This document shows positions 7,872 to 15,396 of a stretch of 64,000 nt of DNA, piece by piece. The translations under genes and the position numbers were made by a program. The stretch spans positions 62,001-126,000 of the forward strand of contig CAYJIS010000001.1 in assembly GCA_964370315.1 (NCBI GenBank), given 5' to 3'. This DNA comes from CAYJFX01 sp964370315. Its GTDB lineage: Bacteria; Spirochaetota; Spirochaetia; Treponematales; Treponemataceae. The notes under the pieces are model-generated. The model did no database searches, was not told the origin of the DNA, and worked only from the letters and a program-made list of their open reading frames with translations. Numbering within the stretch: the stretch's first letter is position 1; each line of letters starts with the position of its first letter.

Positions 7872-8194
7872 ACAATGAATCACTAAGCCTAACGAGTGCA
7901 CTTATTAGCATACCCATTATGGCTATTATTTCTTTTTTACTTCGCATCTTTCCTTTTGCTTTTTTTTCAAAACGAGAACCCCCTAAAGTTCTTTTGTATA
8001 TAGGTAAACATCTTCCTCCACTTGTCATGGCAGTACTTTTGATATATAATTTACGTAATATTACTATTAGCATTGCCCCTCATGGAGTTCCTGAAATTCT
8101 TGCATGCTCATTTACGGTGATTATGCACTTGTGGCGAAAAAATGCAATGATTAGTATTTTTGGTGGTACAATAGTATATATGCTATTACTATAA
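7868..8194 (+). CDS. azlD: AzlD-family branched-chain amino acid exporter, small subunit
   Basis: A 108-residue membrane protein with four hydrophobic segments. It matches AzlD in size, in position directly after azlC, and in the motifs RIFPFAFFSKREPPKVLLYIG and PPLVMAVLLIYNLR. AzlD is required with AzlC for export. The stop is followed 9 bases later by the next gene, so the reductase is probably in the same transcript. Confidence 0.88.
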   Translation: MNNESLSLTSALISIPIMAIISFLLRIFPFAFFSKREPPKVLLYIGKHLPPLVMAVLLIYNLRNITISIAPHGVPEILACSFTVIMHLWRKNAMISIFGGTIVYMLLL

Positions 8195-8203
8195 GGAGTG
8201 AAT

Positions 8204-9376
8204 ATGCAATATAGAATATTTCCAAAAATCCAAGATAAGCCCATTTCAGTTTTAGGATTTGGCATGATGCGCCTTCCTGTACTGCCAGGAGAAGGAGCTT
8301 TTTCAAAAAACATTGATATTGAAGCAACAAAAGTTTTAGTACAAGAAGCATATAACCAAGGGGTTAACTATTTTGATACCGCATACATTTACCATGAGGG
8401 ACATAGTGAAGTAGTTCTTGGAAAGATTTTGAAAGATCTCGGTTTAAGAGAAAAAGTATACATTGCAGATAAAATGCCAATGTGGCTTGTAAAAGAAGAA
8501 GCCGACCTTGAGCGTCTTTTTAATGAACAACTAGAAAGGCTCGATACTGATTATATCGATTTTTATTTACTCCATTCCCTATCAGCAAAAACTTTCGAAA
8601 CAGTAAAAAATGTACATGCAATTAAATTTGTTGAAAGACTAAAAAGAGAAGGAAAAATTAAGCATATAGGTTTTTCTTTTCATCATGAATATGATACTTT
8701 TAAAGATATAATTGACTATTATGGTGGTTGGGAATTTTGTCAAATCCAATATAATTATCTAGATGAACATTACCAAGCAGGCACAAAAGGACTTGATTAC
8801 GCAGAAAAAAATGAAATAGGCGCGATATCGATGGAACCATTACGCGGAGGTCTTTTAGCAAATGTTCCAAGATCTGTTTTAGATATCTTTGCACATGCAG
8901 ATAAACCAAGACTGCCACATGAGTGGGCTTTTAGATGGGTTTGGAATCACCAAGGAATTATTACTGCATTATCAGGTATGGGAAAGCTAGAAGAGATTAT
9001 TTCTAATTGTGCTATTGCATCAAGTGGAAAGGCAAACTCTCTACCATCAAGCCAAATTGCAATTGTAGAAAAAGCAAGAGATACAATAAAACGCTCGATG
9101 AAAGTTCCATGTACTGGATGCTCATATTGCATCCCCTGCCCTACAAAGGTTTCTATCCCTGATATTTTTAAGGAGTTTAATAGGCTTGCAATGAACGGTT
9201 TTTTAGAACATGGAAAAGATAGTAATTCACTTGTGCATTCTGAGCTTTATTCTAAATTTAAAGTTGCTGGCACAGCTTCTGATAAATGCATTTCATGTGG
9301 TAAATGTGTAAAAATATGCCCTCAAAAAATAGCAATTCCTGAAGAATTGGCAATAATTCACAAAGCCCTCGCATAG
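8204..9376 (+). CDS. Aldo/keto reductase with C-terminal 4Fe-4S ferredoxin domain
   Basis: A 390-residue oxidoreductase. Residues 1-285 form an aldo/keto reductase barrel with the catalytic set visible as NYFDTAYIYHEGHSE (Asp and Tyr), ADKMP (Lys) and FYLLHS (His). The C-terminal part carries two cysteine groups, CTGCSYCIPCP near residue 307 and CISCGKCVKICP near residue 363, as in the Fe-S AKR family of anaerobes. Electrons may pass between NAD(P)H and the clusters; the substrate is unknown. The ATG at 8204 is preferred over a GTG at 8198 because AAGGAG ends 5 bases before it. Confidence 0.88.
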   Translation: MQYRIFPKIQDKPISVLGFGMMRLPVLPGEGAFSKNIDIEATKVLVQEAYNQGVNYFDTAYIYHEGHSEVVLGKILKDLGLREKVYIADKMPMWLVKEEADLERLFNEQLERLDTDYIDFYLLHSLSAKTFETVKNVHAIKFVERLKREGKIKHIGFSFHHEYDTFKDIIDYYGGWEFCQIQYNYLDEHYQAGTKGLDYAEKNEIGAISMEPLRGGLLANVPRSVLDIFAHADKPRLPHEWAFRWVWNHQGIITALSGMGKLEEIISNCAIASSGKANSLPSSQIAIVEKARDTIKRSMKVPCTGCSYCIPCPTKVSIPDIFKEFNRLAMNGFLEHGKDSNSLVHSELYSKFKVAGTASDKCISCGKCVKICPQKIAIPEELAIIHKALA

Positions 9377-9623
9377 AAATAATTGAAGTATAAAGATACT
9401 ATCAAAAAATATATTTTAAATAGTAAAATAGATAAATACTCGATTTTGCAAAAAAAAACTTGCTTATTTACCTATTTTATAGTATAATACTACGATACTT
9501 TTTATATTATTGCGTAAAAAAGACAATCCAATAAATGAGAGTCACACACCAAGAATCAAGCGTTGCTTGTTATTGTAGTGTTTATTTTTTATGCAAAAAG
9601 TTAAAAACTCATAGGAGAGAAAA
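9377..9623. other. Intergenic region before the peptide transporter
   Basis: This 247-base gap holds the promoter listed separately, a short hairpin CAAGC-GTT-GCTTG (9557-9569) without a T run, and the Shine-Dalgarno AGGAGA. I see no gene in it. Confidence 0.5.
9460..9488 (+). promoter_or_regulatory. Sigma-70-type promoter of the dipeptide ABC operon
   Basis: TTGCTT (9460-9465) and TATAAT (9483-9488) are 17 bases apart, preceded by an A-tract that could act as an UP element. Transcription would begin near 9495, giving a 129-base leader. Confidence 0.72.
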
Positions 9624-11144
9624 ATGAAAAAATTACTAACAGTAGTTTTAGCTCTTGCATTAGTGGCTTTAATTGGTTGTTCAGCCAATTCCACTCTTTC
9701 AAATGATGAGCTTGTAGTAGTTATGGGTGGTGAAGCTGTAACTCTAGATCCTCATGGTCAAAATGACCAACCTTCATCTCGAGTACGGAAGCAAATTTAT
9801 AATACTCTCGTAACTCAAAACGAATCAATGGAAATTGTTCCTGGATTAGCAACTGAGTGGGAAATTACAGATGGAGGACAAACATTAACTCTAAAATTAA
9901 GAGAAGGTGTTACATTCCACAATGGAAATGATTTTAATGCTGAAGATGTTAAGTTTTCTTTAGAAAGAGCACTAGCCTCTGCACACGTAAAAAACATTGT
10001 TCAAGCAATTGATCCTAATGGAATCACTGTTATTGATGACTACACTGTAGAAATCAAAATGCTTTTTCCATTTGCACCGATTTTAGCACACCTTGCACAC
10101 ACAGCAATTTCTATTCTTGATGAAGAAGCAACAATTGCAGGTGGAGATGATTACGGACAAAACCCAGTAGGAACAGGTCCTTATAAATTTGTTTCATGGA
10201 CACTTGGGGATTCAATTGAGTTAACACGCTTTGATGAATATTGGGGTGAAAAAGCACTGATTGAAAATGTACGAATGAGAGTTATCACTGAAAATGCAGC
10301 AAGAGCAATTGCCGTTGAAACAGGTGATGCACACATCGTATATGACGTGGCACCAAGTGACGTAGCTCGAATCGAAGCAAATCCTGAATTAAAAATGATT
10401 AGAAGTCCAAACTTCTCTTCACAATACATTGGATTTAATGTTCAAAAAGAGCCATTTGATGATGTACGTGTTAGACAAGCAATAAACTTAGCACTAGATA
10501 TGGATTCTATAGTAGAAGCTGTTTACTTTGGAACTGGAAGTGCATCAAAAGGCCCTATTGTTGAAAGCGTATGGGCATACAATACAGACCTTCCAGGTTA
10601 TGGATATGATGTTGAAGCTGCTAAAGCATTAATGGTAGAAGCAGGATATGCAGATGGTTTTGAAACTACTATTTGGGTAAATGAAAACGACCAACGAATT
10701 CAAGCTTCAGAAATTATACAAGCTCAATTGGCAGAAATTGGTATTACATTAAATATTGAAATTTTAGAATGGGCAGCATACCTCGAAAGAACTTCATTGG
10801 GCGAACATGAAATATACTACCTCGGTTGGGTAACAGTAACAGGTGACCCTGACTATGGTCTATATGCAACTTTCCACACAGAAAGTTTTGGTGCTGCAGG
10901 TAACCGTTCGTTCTATTCAAACCCTCGTGTTGATGAATTATTAACAGCTGGTAGAACAACTGGTGATCCAGATGCACGTATGGCAGCATACAAAGAAGCA
11001 CAAGAAATCATCTTTGATGAAGCTCCTTGGATTTTCACCTGGCAAGGTGAAGACTTAAATGCAACAAGATCAAATGTTGCAGGATTTGTAAACAATCCAG
11101 CAGGACATCACAAATTAGAAACTGTGTACTTTATCACAGAATAG
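9624..11144 (+). CDS. Dipeptide/oligopeptide ABC transporter binding lipoprotein (family 5)
   Basis: A 506-residue periplasmic lipoprotein that binds peptides (or, in some family members, nickel or sugars). The signal is MKKLLTVVLALALVALIGC, with lipobox LIGC. The mature part has SBP family-5 hallmarks: GGEAVTLDPHGQND, a hydrophobic run ending LRKGV-like LREGVTFHNG, DVKFSLERA, NPVGTGPYKFVSW, and VRQAINLALD. The full transport system follows: two permeases and two ATPases in canonical order. An intercistronic hairpin after the stop is consistent with higher expression of this subunit. Confidence 0.92.
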   Translation: MKKLLTVVLALALVALIGCSANSTLSNDELVVVMGGEAVTLDPHGQNDQPSSRVRKQIYNTLVTQNESMEIVPGLATEWEITDGGQTLTLKLREGVTFHNGNDFNAEDVKFSLERALASAHVKNIVQAIDPNGITVIDDYTVEIKMLFPFAPILAHLAHTAISILDEEATIAGGDDYGQNPVGTGPYKFVSWTLGDSIELTRFDEYWGEKALIENVRMRVITENAARAIAVETGDAHIVYDVAPSDVARIEANPELKMIRSPNFSSQYIGFNVQKEPFDDVRVRQAINLALDMDSIVEAVYFGTGSASKGPIVESVWAYNTDLPGYGYDVEAAKALMVEAGYADGFETTIWVNENDQRIQASEIIQAQLAEIGITLNIEILEWAAYLERTSLGEHEIYYLGWVTVTGDPDYGLYATFHTESFGAAGNRSFYSNPRVDELLTAGRTTGDPDARMAAYKEAQEIIFDEAPWIFTWQGEDLNATRSNVAGFVNNPAGHHKLETVYFITE

Positions 11145-11166
11145 TTTTGTTGTCACAAAAATAAAT

Positions 11167-11200
11167 AACCAAAGGTAGCAAATTTTGTTACCTTTGGTTT
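11167..11200 (+). terminator. Intercistronic hairpin after the peptide-binding gene
   Basis: AACCAAAGGTAGC (11167-11179) pairs with GTTACCTTTGGTT (11187-11199) with one G-U pair. Only a short T-rich tail follows, so it may act as a partial terminator or as an mRNA stabiliser that favours the binding protein over the permeases. Confidence 0.6.
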
Positions 11201-11205
11201 ATAAA

Positions 11206-11246
11206 CTTAAGAAGGCTTTTACGTTTATATGCCTTCCTTAAGGAGG
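11206..11246 (+). promoter_or_regulatory. Hairpin overlapping the Shine-Dalgarno of the first peptide permease
   Basis: CTTAAGAAGGC (11206-11216) pairs with GCCTTCCTTAAG (11231-11242) with one bulged base. The right arm runs into the Shine-Dalgarno AAGGAGG (11240-11246), so folding would partly hide the ribosome site in front of the TTG start at 11251. Confidence 0.45.
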
Positions 11247-11250
11247 AATT

Positions 11251-12213
11251 TTGTCTAGATATATTATAAAACGATTTTTAATGATTATACCGGTTTTATT
11301 TGCGGTATGTTTTATTATTTTCACACTACTCTTTTTTACCCCAGGTGATCCTGCTCAAATTATGCTCGGTGAGCAAGCAGACCCTGCTGATATTGCACAA
11401 TTACGTGAAGAACTGGGGTTAGATGACCCATTTTTTATTCAATTTGGACGCTACATACTTAATATCCTACAAGGTGATTTAGGTGTTTCTTATAAAACGG
11501 GGAGACCCGTTCTTGATGAATTGTTAGCAAGGTTTCCAACCACAATGCTTTTGTCATTTTTAAGTATACTTGTAGCTGTTGCTATAGGTATTCCCGTTGG
11601 TATAATCTCTGCCACAAAACAATACTCTCTTTTTGATAATATTGCAATGGTATTTGCCTTACTTGGCGTTTCCATGCCAAACTTTTGGCAAGGGATGGTT
11701 TTAATTCTTGTTTTTTCGGTTAATTTAAACTGGCTTCCAGCCTCTGGTTTTTATACTCCTGCACACTGGATATTACCTTGTTTAACAATTGGAACAAGTA
11801 CAGCAGCAATAATAACCCGTATGACCCGCTCTAGTATGCTAGAAGTAATTCGACAAGATTATATTAGAACTGCTCGTGCAAAGGGACAAAAAGAGTCTGT
11901 TATTGTTATTCATCACCAATTAAAGAATGCATTAATTCCTGTAATTACCGTTATAGGATTACAGTTTGGATATCTTTTAGGTGGAGCTGTATTAACAGAA
12001 TCAATTTTTGCTATTCCAGGGTTAGGAAAACTCATGGTGGACTCTATTAAAGCTCGGGACTATCAAGTAGTACAAGGAGGTGTTTTACTCATTGCAGTTG
12101 CCTTCGTTGTAGTTAACTTACTAGTAGATATATTATATGCATATGTGGACCCTAGAATTAAGGCAAACTATAGTGCTGCAAAAAAAGGATGGTCATTAAA
12201 ATGGAAAAAATAA
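11251..12213 (+). CDS. Dipeptide/oligopeptide ABC transporter permease, DppB type
   Basis: A 320-residue inner-membrane permease. It starts at TTG 11251, 4 bases after AAGGAGG, giving MSRYIIKRFLMIIPVLFAV, the standard DppB/OppB beginning. FFTPGDPAQIMLGEQA and GDLGVSYKTGRPVLDEL are family hallmarks. The EAA loop is RQDYIRTARAKGQKESVIV, and GGAVLTESIFAIPGLGKL is the conserved late segment. It pairs with the DppC-type permease, whose start lies inside its last codons. Confidence 0.9.
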   Translation: MSRYIIKRFLMIIPVLFAVCFIIFTLLFFTPGDPAQIMLGEQADPADIAQLREELGLDDPFFIQFGRYILNILQGDLGVSYKTGRPVLDELLARFPTTMLLSFLSILVAVAIGIPVGIISATKQYSLFDNIAMVFALLGVSMPNFWQGMVLILVFSVNLNWLPASGFYTPAHWILPCLTIGTSTAAIITRMTRSSMLEVIRQDYIRTARAKGQKESVIVIHHQLKNALIPVITVIGLQFGYLLGGAVLTESIFAIPGLGKLMVDSIKARDYQVVQGGVLLIAVAFVVVNLLVDILYAYVDPRIKANYSAAKKGWSLKWKK

Positions 12214-13061
12214 AAAAAAGTCAAAGTCCTTTTTTCGGAACATGGAAAAGGATGTCTAGAAACAAATTTGCTATGCTTGGCCTAGCAATAATAATTGTCC
12301 TAATAATCTGTGCTATTTTTGCAGATTTTATTGCACCTTACGGATATGCAGACCAAGATTTACAAAGACGATTTTTACCGCCAAGTTTAGAGCACCCTTT
12401 TGGGACTGATAATTTTGGACGTGATGTTTTTAGTCGTGTAATTTATGGAACAAGAATATCACTGCAAGTTGGTTTTGTTGCAGTTGGAATCGCAAGTGTT
12501 GTTGGTGGTTTATTGGGAGCTCTTGCAGGCTACTATGGTAAATTTATTGACAATGCAATTATGCGAGTCATTGATGTTATGCTTGCAATTCCTAGTATTC
12601 TCCTTGCAATAGCTATTGCAGCTTCATTTGGTTCAGGCTTAACAAACGTAATGATAGCAGTTGGTATATCTTCTATCCCAACCTATGCTCGTATTGTTCG
12701 TGCTTCAGTACTGTCTGTTAGAGAACAAGAGTTCGTTGAAGCAGCGCGAGCAACTGGAGCCTCAGACTTACGCATTATTTTTTCACACATACTACCAAAT
12801 GCTATGTCACCAGTAATTGTTCAAGCAACGCTTGGTGTAGCAAGTGCAATTCTTTCTGCAGCAGGATTAAGTTTTATTGGCCTCGGGATCCAGCCACCTC
12901 TTCCTGAATGGGGAGCTATGCTTTCATCTGGTAGAGCATTCTTAAGAGAATACCCTCATATGGTAATGTTCCCTGGTGTAACAATTATGCTTACTATTTT
13001 TGCCTTAAACCTATTCGGTGATGGACTTCGTGATGCACTTGATCCAAAACTAAAGCGCTAG
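12201..13061 (+). CDS. Dipeptide/oligopeptide ABC transporter permease, DppC type
   Basis: A 286-residue permease from the ATG at 12201; an alternative ATG at 12189 adds four residues. Either way it overlaps the end of the previous permease gene, implying coupled translation. LGTDNFGRDVFSR-type motif is present as FGTDNFGRDVFSRVIYG. The EAA loop is EFVEAARATGASDLRIIFSHILPN, and GLGIQPPLPEWGAML is the conserved C-terminal segment. It forms the channel dimer with the DppB-type subunit. Confidence 0.9.
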   Translation: MEKIKKSQSPFFGTWKRMSRNKFAMLGLAIIIVLIICAIFADFIAPYGYADQDLQRRFLPPSLEHPFGTDNFGRDVFSRVIYGTRISLQVGFVAVGIASVVGGLLGALAGYYGKFIDNAIMRVIDVMLAIPSILLAIAIAASFGSGLTNVMIAVGISSIPTYARIVRASVLSVREQEFVEAARATGASDLRIIFSHILPNAMSPVIVQATLGVASAILSAAGLSFIGLGIQPPLPEWGAMLSSGRAFLREYPHMVMFPGVTIMLTIFALNLFGDGLRDALDPKLKR

Positions 13062-13089
13062 TTAAAACAAATAATTTTACGGAGTAAAC

Positions 13090-14073
13090 ATGGAAAACAA
13101 TGTACTTTTAGCCATAAAAGATTTACACATACGATATGTCACTGATAACGGAACAGCAAGTGCCGTCAATGGGGTTTCATTTAATATAGAAAAAGGACAA
13201 ACACTAGGCCTTGTAGGTGAAACAGGTGCAGGAAAAACAACAACTGCACTCGGAATTTTACGCTTAATACCTGATCCTCCAGGTGAAATTTCAAATGGTA
13301 GCGTTGAGTATAACGGCGAAAACTTACTCAACGTAAGCGAAGCAGATATGAGAAAAATTCGTGGTTCCAAAATCTCAATGATTTTCCAGGATCCAATGAC
13401 ATCATTAAATCCAGTAATCACTGTTGGGGAACAAATACAAGAAGTTATACTGCTACATGAAGACATTCCACCGTCAGAAGCAATGAAAAAAGCTGGAGAA
13501 ATGATGGAAAAAGTTGGTATCTCGGCAACAAGGTTAGGAGATTATCCTCATCAATTTTCTGGTGGAATGAAGCAGCGTATAGTTATAGCTATGGCTATTG
13601 CCTGTGAACCTGAACTTATTTTGGCAGATGAGCCTACCACTGCTTTGGATGTAACTATTCAAGCACAAGTTTTGGATTTGATTTCAAAACTAAAATCAGA
13701 ATTAAACACTTCTATGCTTTTAATTACACATGACTTAGGTGTTGTTGCAGAAGTTTGTGACCACGTTGCCATTATGTATGCAGGAGAAATTATTGAGTAT
13801 GGTACTGTTGAGCAAATATTTACTGACCCAAAGCATCCATATACAAAGGGTCTTTTTGCATCAATACCAAACCTTGATAGCGATGTTGAAAGACTTATTC
13901 CTATTGAAGGATTAATGCCAGACCCAATGAACTTACCTTCAGGTTGTAAATTTCATCCAAGATGCAAAAGTTACATGGATAAGTGCTCACAAAAAGATCC
14001 TGAAATTACAGTACTAAAAGATAATCATAACGTGCGCTGTTACTTACACAGCGAAAGAGGTGTAAATGGATAA
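13090..14073 (+). CDS. Dipeptide/oligopeptide ABC transporter ATPase, DppD/OppD type
   Basis: A 327-residue ATPase. Walker A is GETGAGKTT (about residue 43), the signature is FSGGMKQRI, and Walker B is LILADEPTTALD. The C-terminal extension carries GCKFHPRCKSYMDKC and a late Cys (NVRCYLH). This is the cysteine pattern of the OppD/DppD regulatory domain, reported to hold an Fe-S cluster in some homologues. GGAG precedes the ATG. It overlaps the second ATPase gene by 8 bases. Confidence 0.9.
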   Translation: MENNVLLAIKDLHIRYVTDNGTASAVNGVSFNIEKGQTLGLVGETGAGKTTTALGILRLIPDPPGEISNGSVEYNGENLLNVSEADMRKIRGSKISMIFQDPMTSLNPVITVGEQIQEVILLHEDIPPSEAMKKAGEMMEKVGISATRLGDYPHQFSGGMKQRIVIAMAIACEPELILADEPTTALDVTIQAQVLDLISKLKSELNTSMLLITHDLGVVAEVCDHVAIMYAGEIIEYGTVEQIFTDPKHPYTKGLFASIPNLDSDVERLIPIEGLMPDPMNLPSGCKFHPRCKSYMDKCSQKDPEITVLKDNHNVRCYLHSERGVNG

Positions 14074-15025
14074 TACAACAATTTTAGAAGCAAAAAACCT
14101 ATGTAAATATTTTAAAACACCTCGAGGAATGCTACATGCTGTAGATGGAGTTAATTTTTCTCTTCTTAAAGGAGAAACGCTTGGTGTTGTAGGTGAAAGC
14201 GGTTGTGGGAAAAGCACACTTGGTCGAACCCTACTCCACTTAACAGACATTACATCTGGTGAAGTTTTTTTTGAAGGTAACAATATAACACATGCAAAGG
14301 GTAAAGAACTAAAAGATTTGCGAAATCAAATGCAAATTATTTTCCAAGACCCATTTTCTTCTCTAGACCCAAGGATGTCAGTAAGTGAAATAATCGCTGA
14401 ACCGTTGAAAATCTATAAGATGTATAAAACTCGACAAGAAATTGATAAACGAGTTAAAGAGCTTATGGATATAGTGGGACTTGCTGAAAGACTATCAAAT
14501 GTGTATCCTCATGAATTAGATGGTGGTAGACGACAAAGAATTGGTATTGCTCGTGCGATTGCACTTAATCCAAAATTTATTGTCTGTGACGAGCCAGTTT
14601 CTGCGTTAGATGTGTCAATTCAAGCTCAGGTTATTAACCTACTACAAGATCTTCAAAAAGAAATGGGGCTAACGTATATATTTATCACACATGATTTTTC
14701 TGTAGTAAAACATATATCAGATCATATTATTGTTATGTATCTTGGTAATGTTATTGAGTCTGCACCAAAGTCTGAATTATTTGCAAACCCTTTGCATCCT
14801 TATACTAAAGCTCTCCTTTCTGCAATTCCAAAACCGGTATTTAAAGCAAAACAAGAGAGAATTATTCTAAAGGGTGAAATATCATCACCTATTGAACCTA
14901 AGCCAGGTTGTAGGTTTGCTCCACGATGTACATATGCAAAAGACTCATGCACTCAAGAAACACCTCTTTTACAAGAAGTAGGTAATAAGCATTTTGTTGC
15001 ATGTCCCTATGCTATAAACTTATAA
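14066..15025 (+). CDS. Dipeptide/oligopeptide ABC transporter ATPase, DppF/OppF type
   Basis: A 319-residue ATPase and the last gene of the operon. Walker A is GESGCGKST and Walker B is FIVCDEPVSALDVS. The ABC signature reads LDGGRRQRIGIARA rather than LSGGQ; the serine is replaced by Asp and the Gln by Arg. I believe this variant occurs in a subset of OppF proteins, so it is probably a clade feature and not a defect. The C-terminal cysteines GCRFAPRCTYAKDSC and VACPYA match the family extension. A hairpin terminator follows 5 bases after the stop. Confidence 0.9.
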   Translation: MDNTTILEAKNLCKYFKTPRGMLHAVDGVNFSLLKGETLGVVGESGCGKSTLGRTLLHLTDITSGEVFFEGNNITHAKGKELKDLRNQMQIIFQDPFSSLDPRMSVSEIIAEPLKIYKMYKTRQEIDKRVKELMDIVGLAERLSNVYPHELDGGRRQRIGIARAIALNPKFIVCDEPVSALDVSIQAQVINLLQDLQKEMGLTYIFITHDFSVVKHISDHIIVMYLGNVIESAPKSELFANPLHPYTKALLSAIPKPVFKAKQERIILKGEISSPIEPKPGCRFAPRCTYAKDSCTQETPLLQEVGNKHFVACPYAINL

Positions 15026-15030
15026 ATATA

Positions 15031-15060
15031 AAAGCGATTTTGAAGTATCAAAATCGCTTT
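15031..15060. terminator. Perfect 13-bp hairpin between convergent genes
   Basis: AAAGCGATTTTGA (15031-15043) and TCAAAATCGCTTT (15048-15060) pair perfectly around AGTA. It lies between the end of the peptide operon and the end of the rubredoxin gene and probably stops transcription from both sides, although the T tail on the + strand is short. Confidence 0.75.
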
Positions 15061-15066
15061 GTTTAG

Positions 15067-15225
15067 TTATACCTTTTTAAACAAATCCTTCCCTACTCCG
15101 CAAAGAGGGCAAAGCCAACTAGCTGGTATTTCTTCAAAGGGGGTTCCTGGTGCAATACCTTTATCAGGATCTCCAACTTCAGGGTCATATACATACCCAC
15201 ATACAGTGCATTCATACTTGTCCAT
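15067..15225 (-). CDS. Rubredoxin
   Basis: A 52-residue protein, easily overlooked because of its size. It has the two iron-binding knuckles CTVCGY (residues 6-11) and CPLCGV (39-44), the usual DPEVGDPDKGIAPGTPFEEI and PASWLCPLCG segments, and a typical length of 52-54. AAGGAG precedes the ATG by 7 bases. Rubredoxins carry single electrons, in anaerobes usually to rubrerythrin, superoxide reductase or flavodiiron proteins in oxidative-stress defence. No such partner gene is in the window. The promoter region contains a perfect 26-bp palindrome, which suggests specific regulation. Confidence 0.97.
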   Translation of the reverse strand: MDKYECTVCGYVYDPEVGDPDKGIAPGTPFEEIPASWLCPLCGVGKDLFKKV

Positions 15226-15251
15226 AGTGTTTCTCCTTACTTATTCTTTCT

Positions 15252-15277
15252 AAATTATACAACATGTTGTATAATTT
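15252..15277. promoter_or_regulatory. Perfect 26-bp palindrome upstream of rubredoxin
   Basis: The arm AAATTATACAACA (15252-15264) is followed directly by its exact reverse complement (15265-15277). Each arm contains a TATAAT-like -10 reading outward. The position, 27-52 bases upstream of the rubredoxin ATG, fits a dimeric repressor site over the promoter. The half-site TGTTGTATAAT recurs once, at 15349-15359, over the -10 of the divergent EAL gene. The regulator is not known. Confidence 0.65.
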
Positions 15278-15331
15278 TGCAAGCAGAAAAACCACCTACC
15301 TGCTATTTTTATTAAATACTATATAAAAAGC

Positions 15332-15359
15332 TTGCTTTTTTTAAAATCTGTTGTATAAT
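15332..15359 (+). promoter_or_regulatory. Promoter of the PAS-GGDEF-EAL gene
   Basis: TTGCTT (15332-15337) and TATAAT (15354-15359) are 16 bases apart. The -10 is embedded in TGTTGTATAAT (15349-15359), the same 11 bases as the right half of the rubredoxin palindrome, so a shared regulator is possible. Confidence 0.65.
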
Positions 15360-15396
15360 ATATTTGATACTTATATTTAAAAACCACGAGGAAAGT

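Noticed and set aside
14066..15025. OppF-type ATPase as inactive because of LDGGR signature
   Set aside because: All other motifs are intact and, to my knowledge, the LDGGRRQR variant is found in working oligopeptide transporters, so loss of function is not supported.
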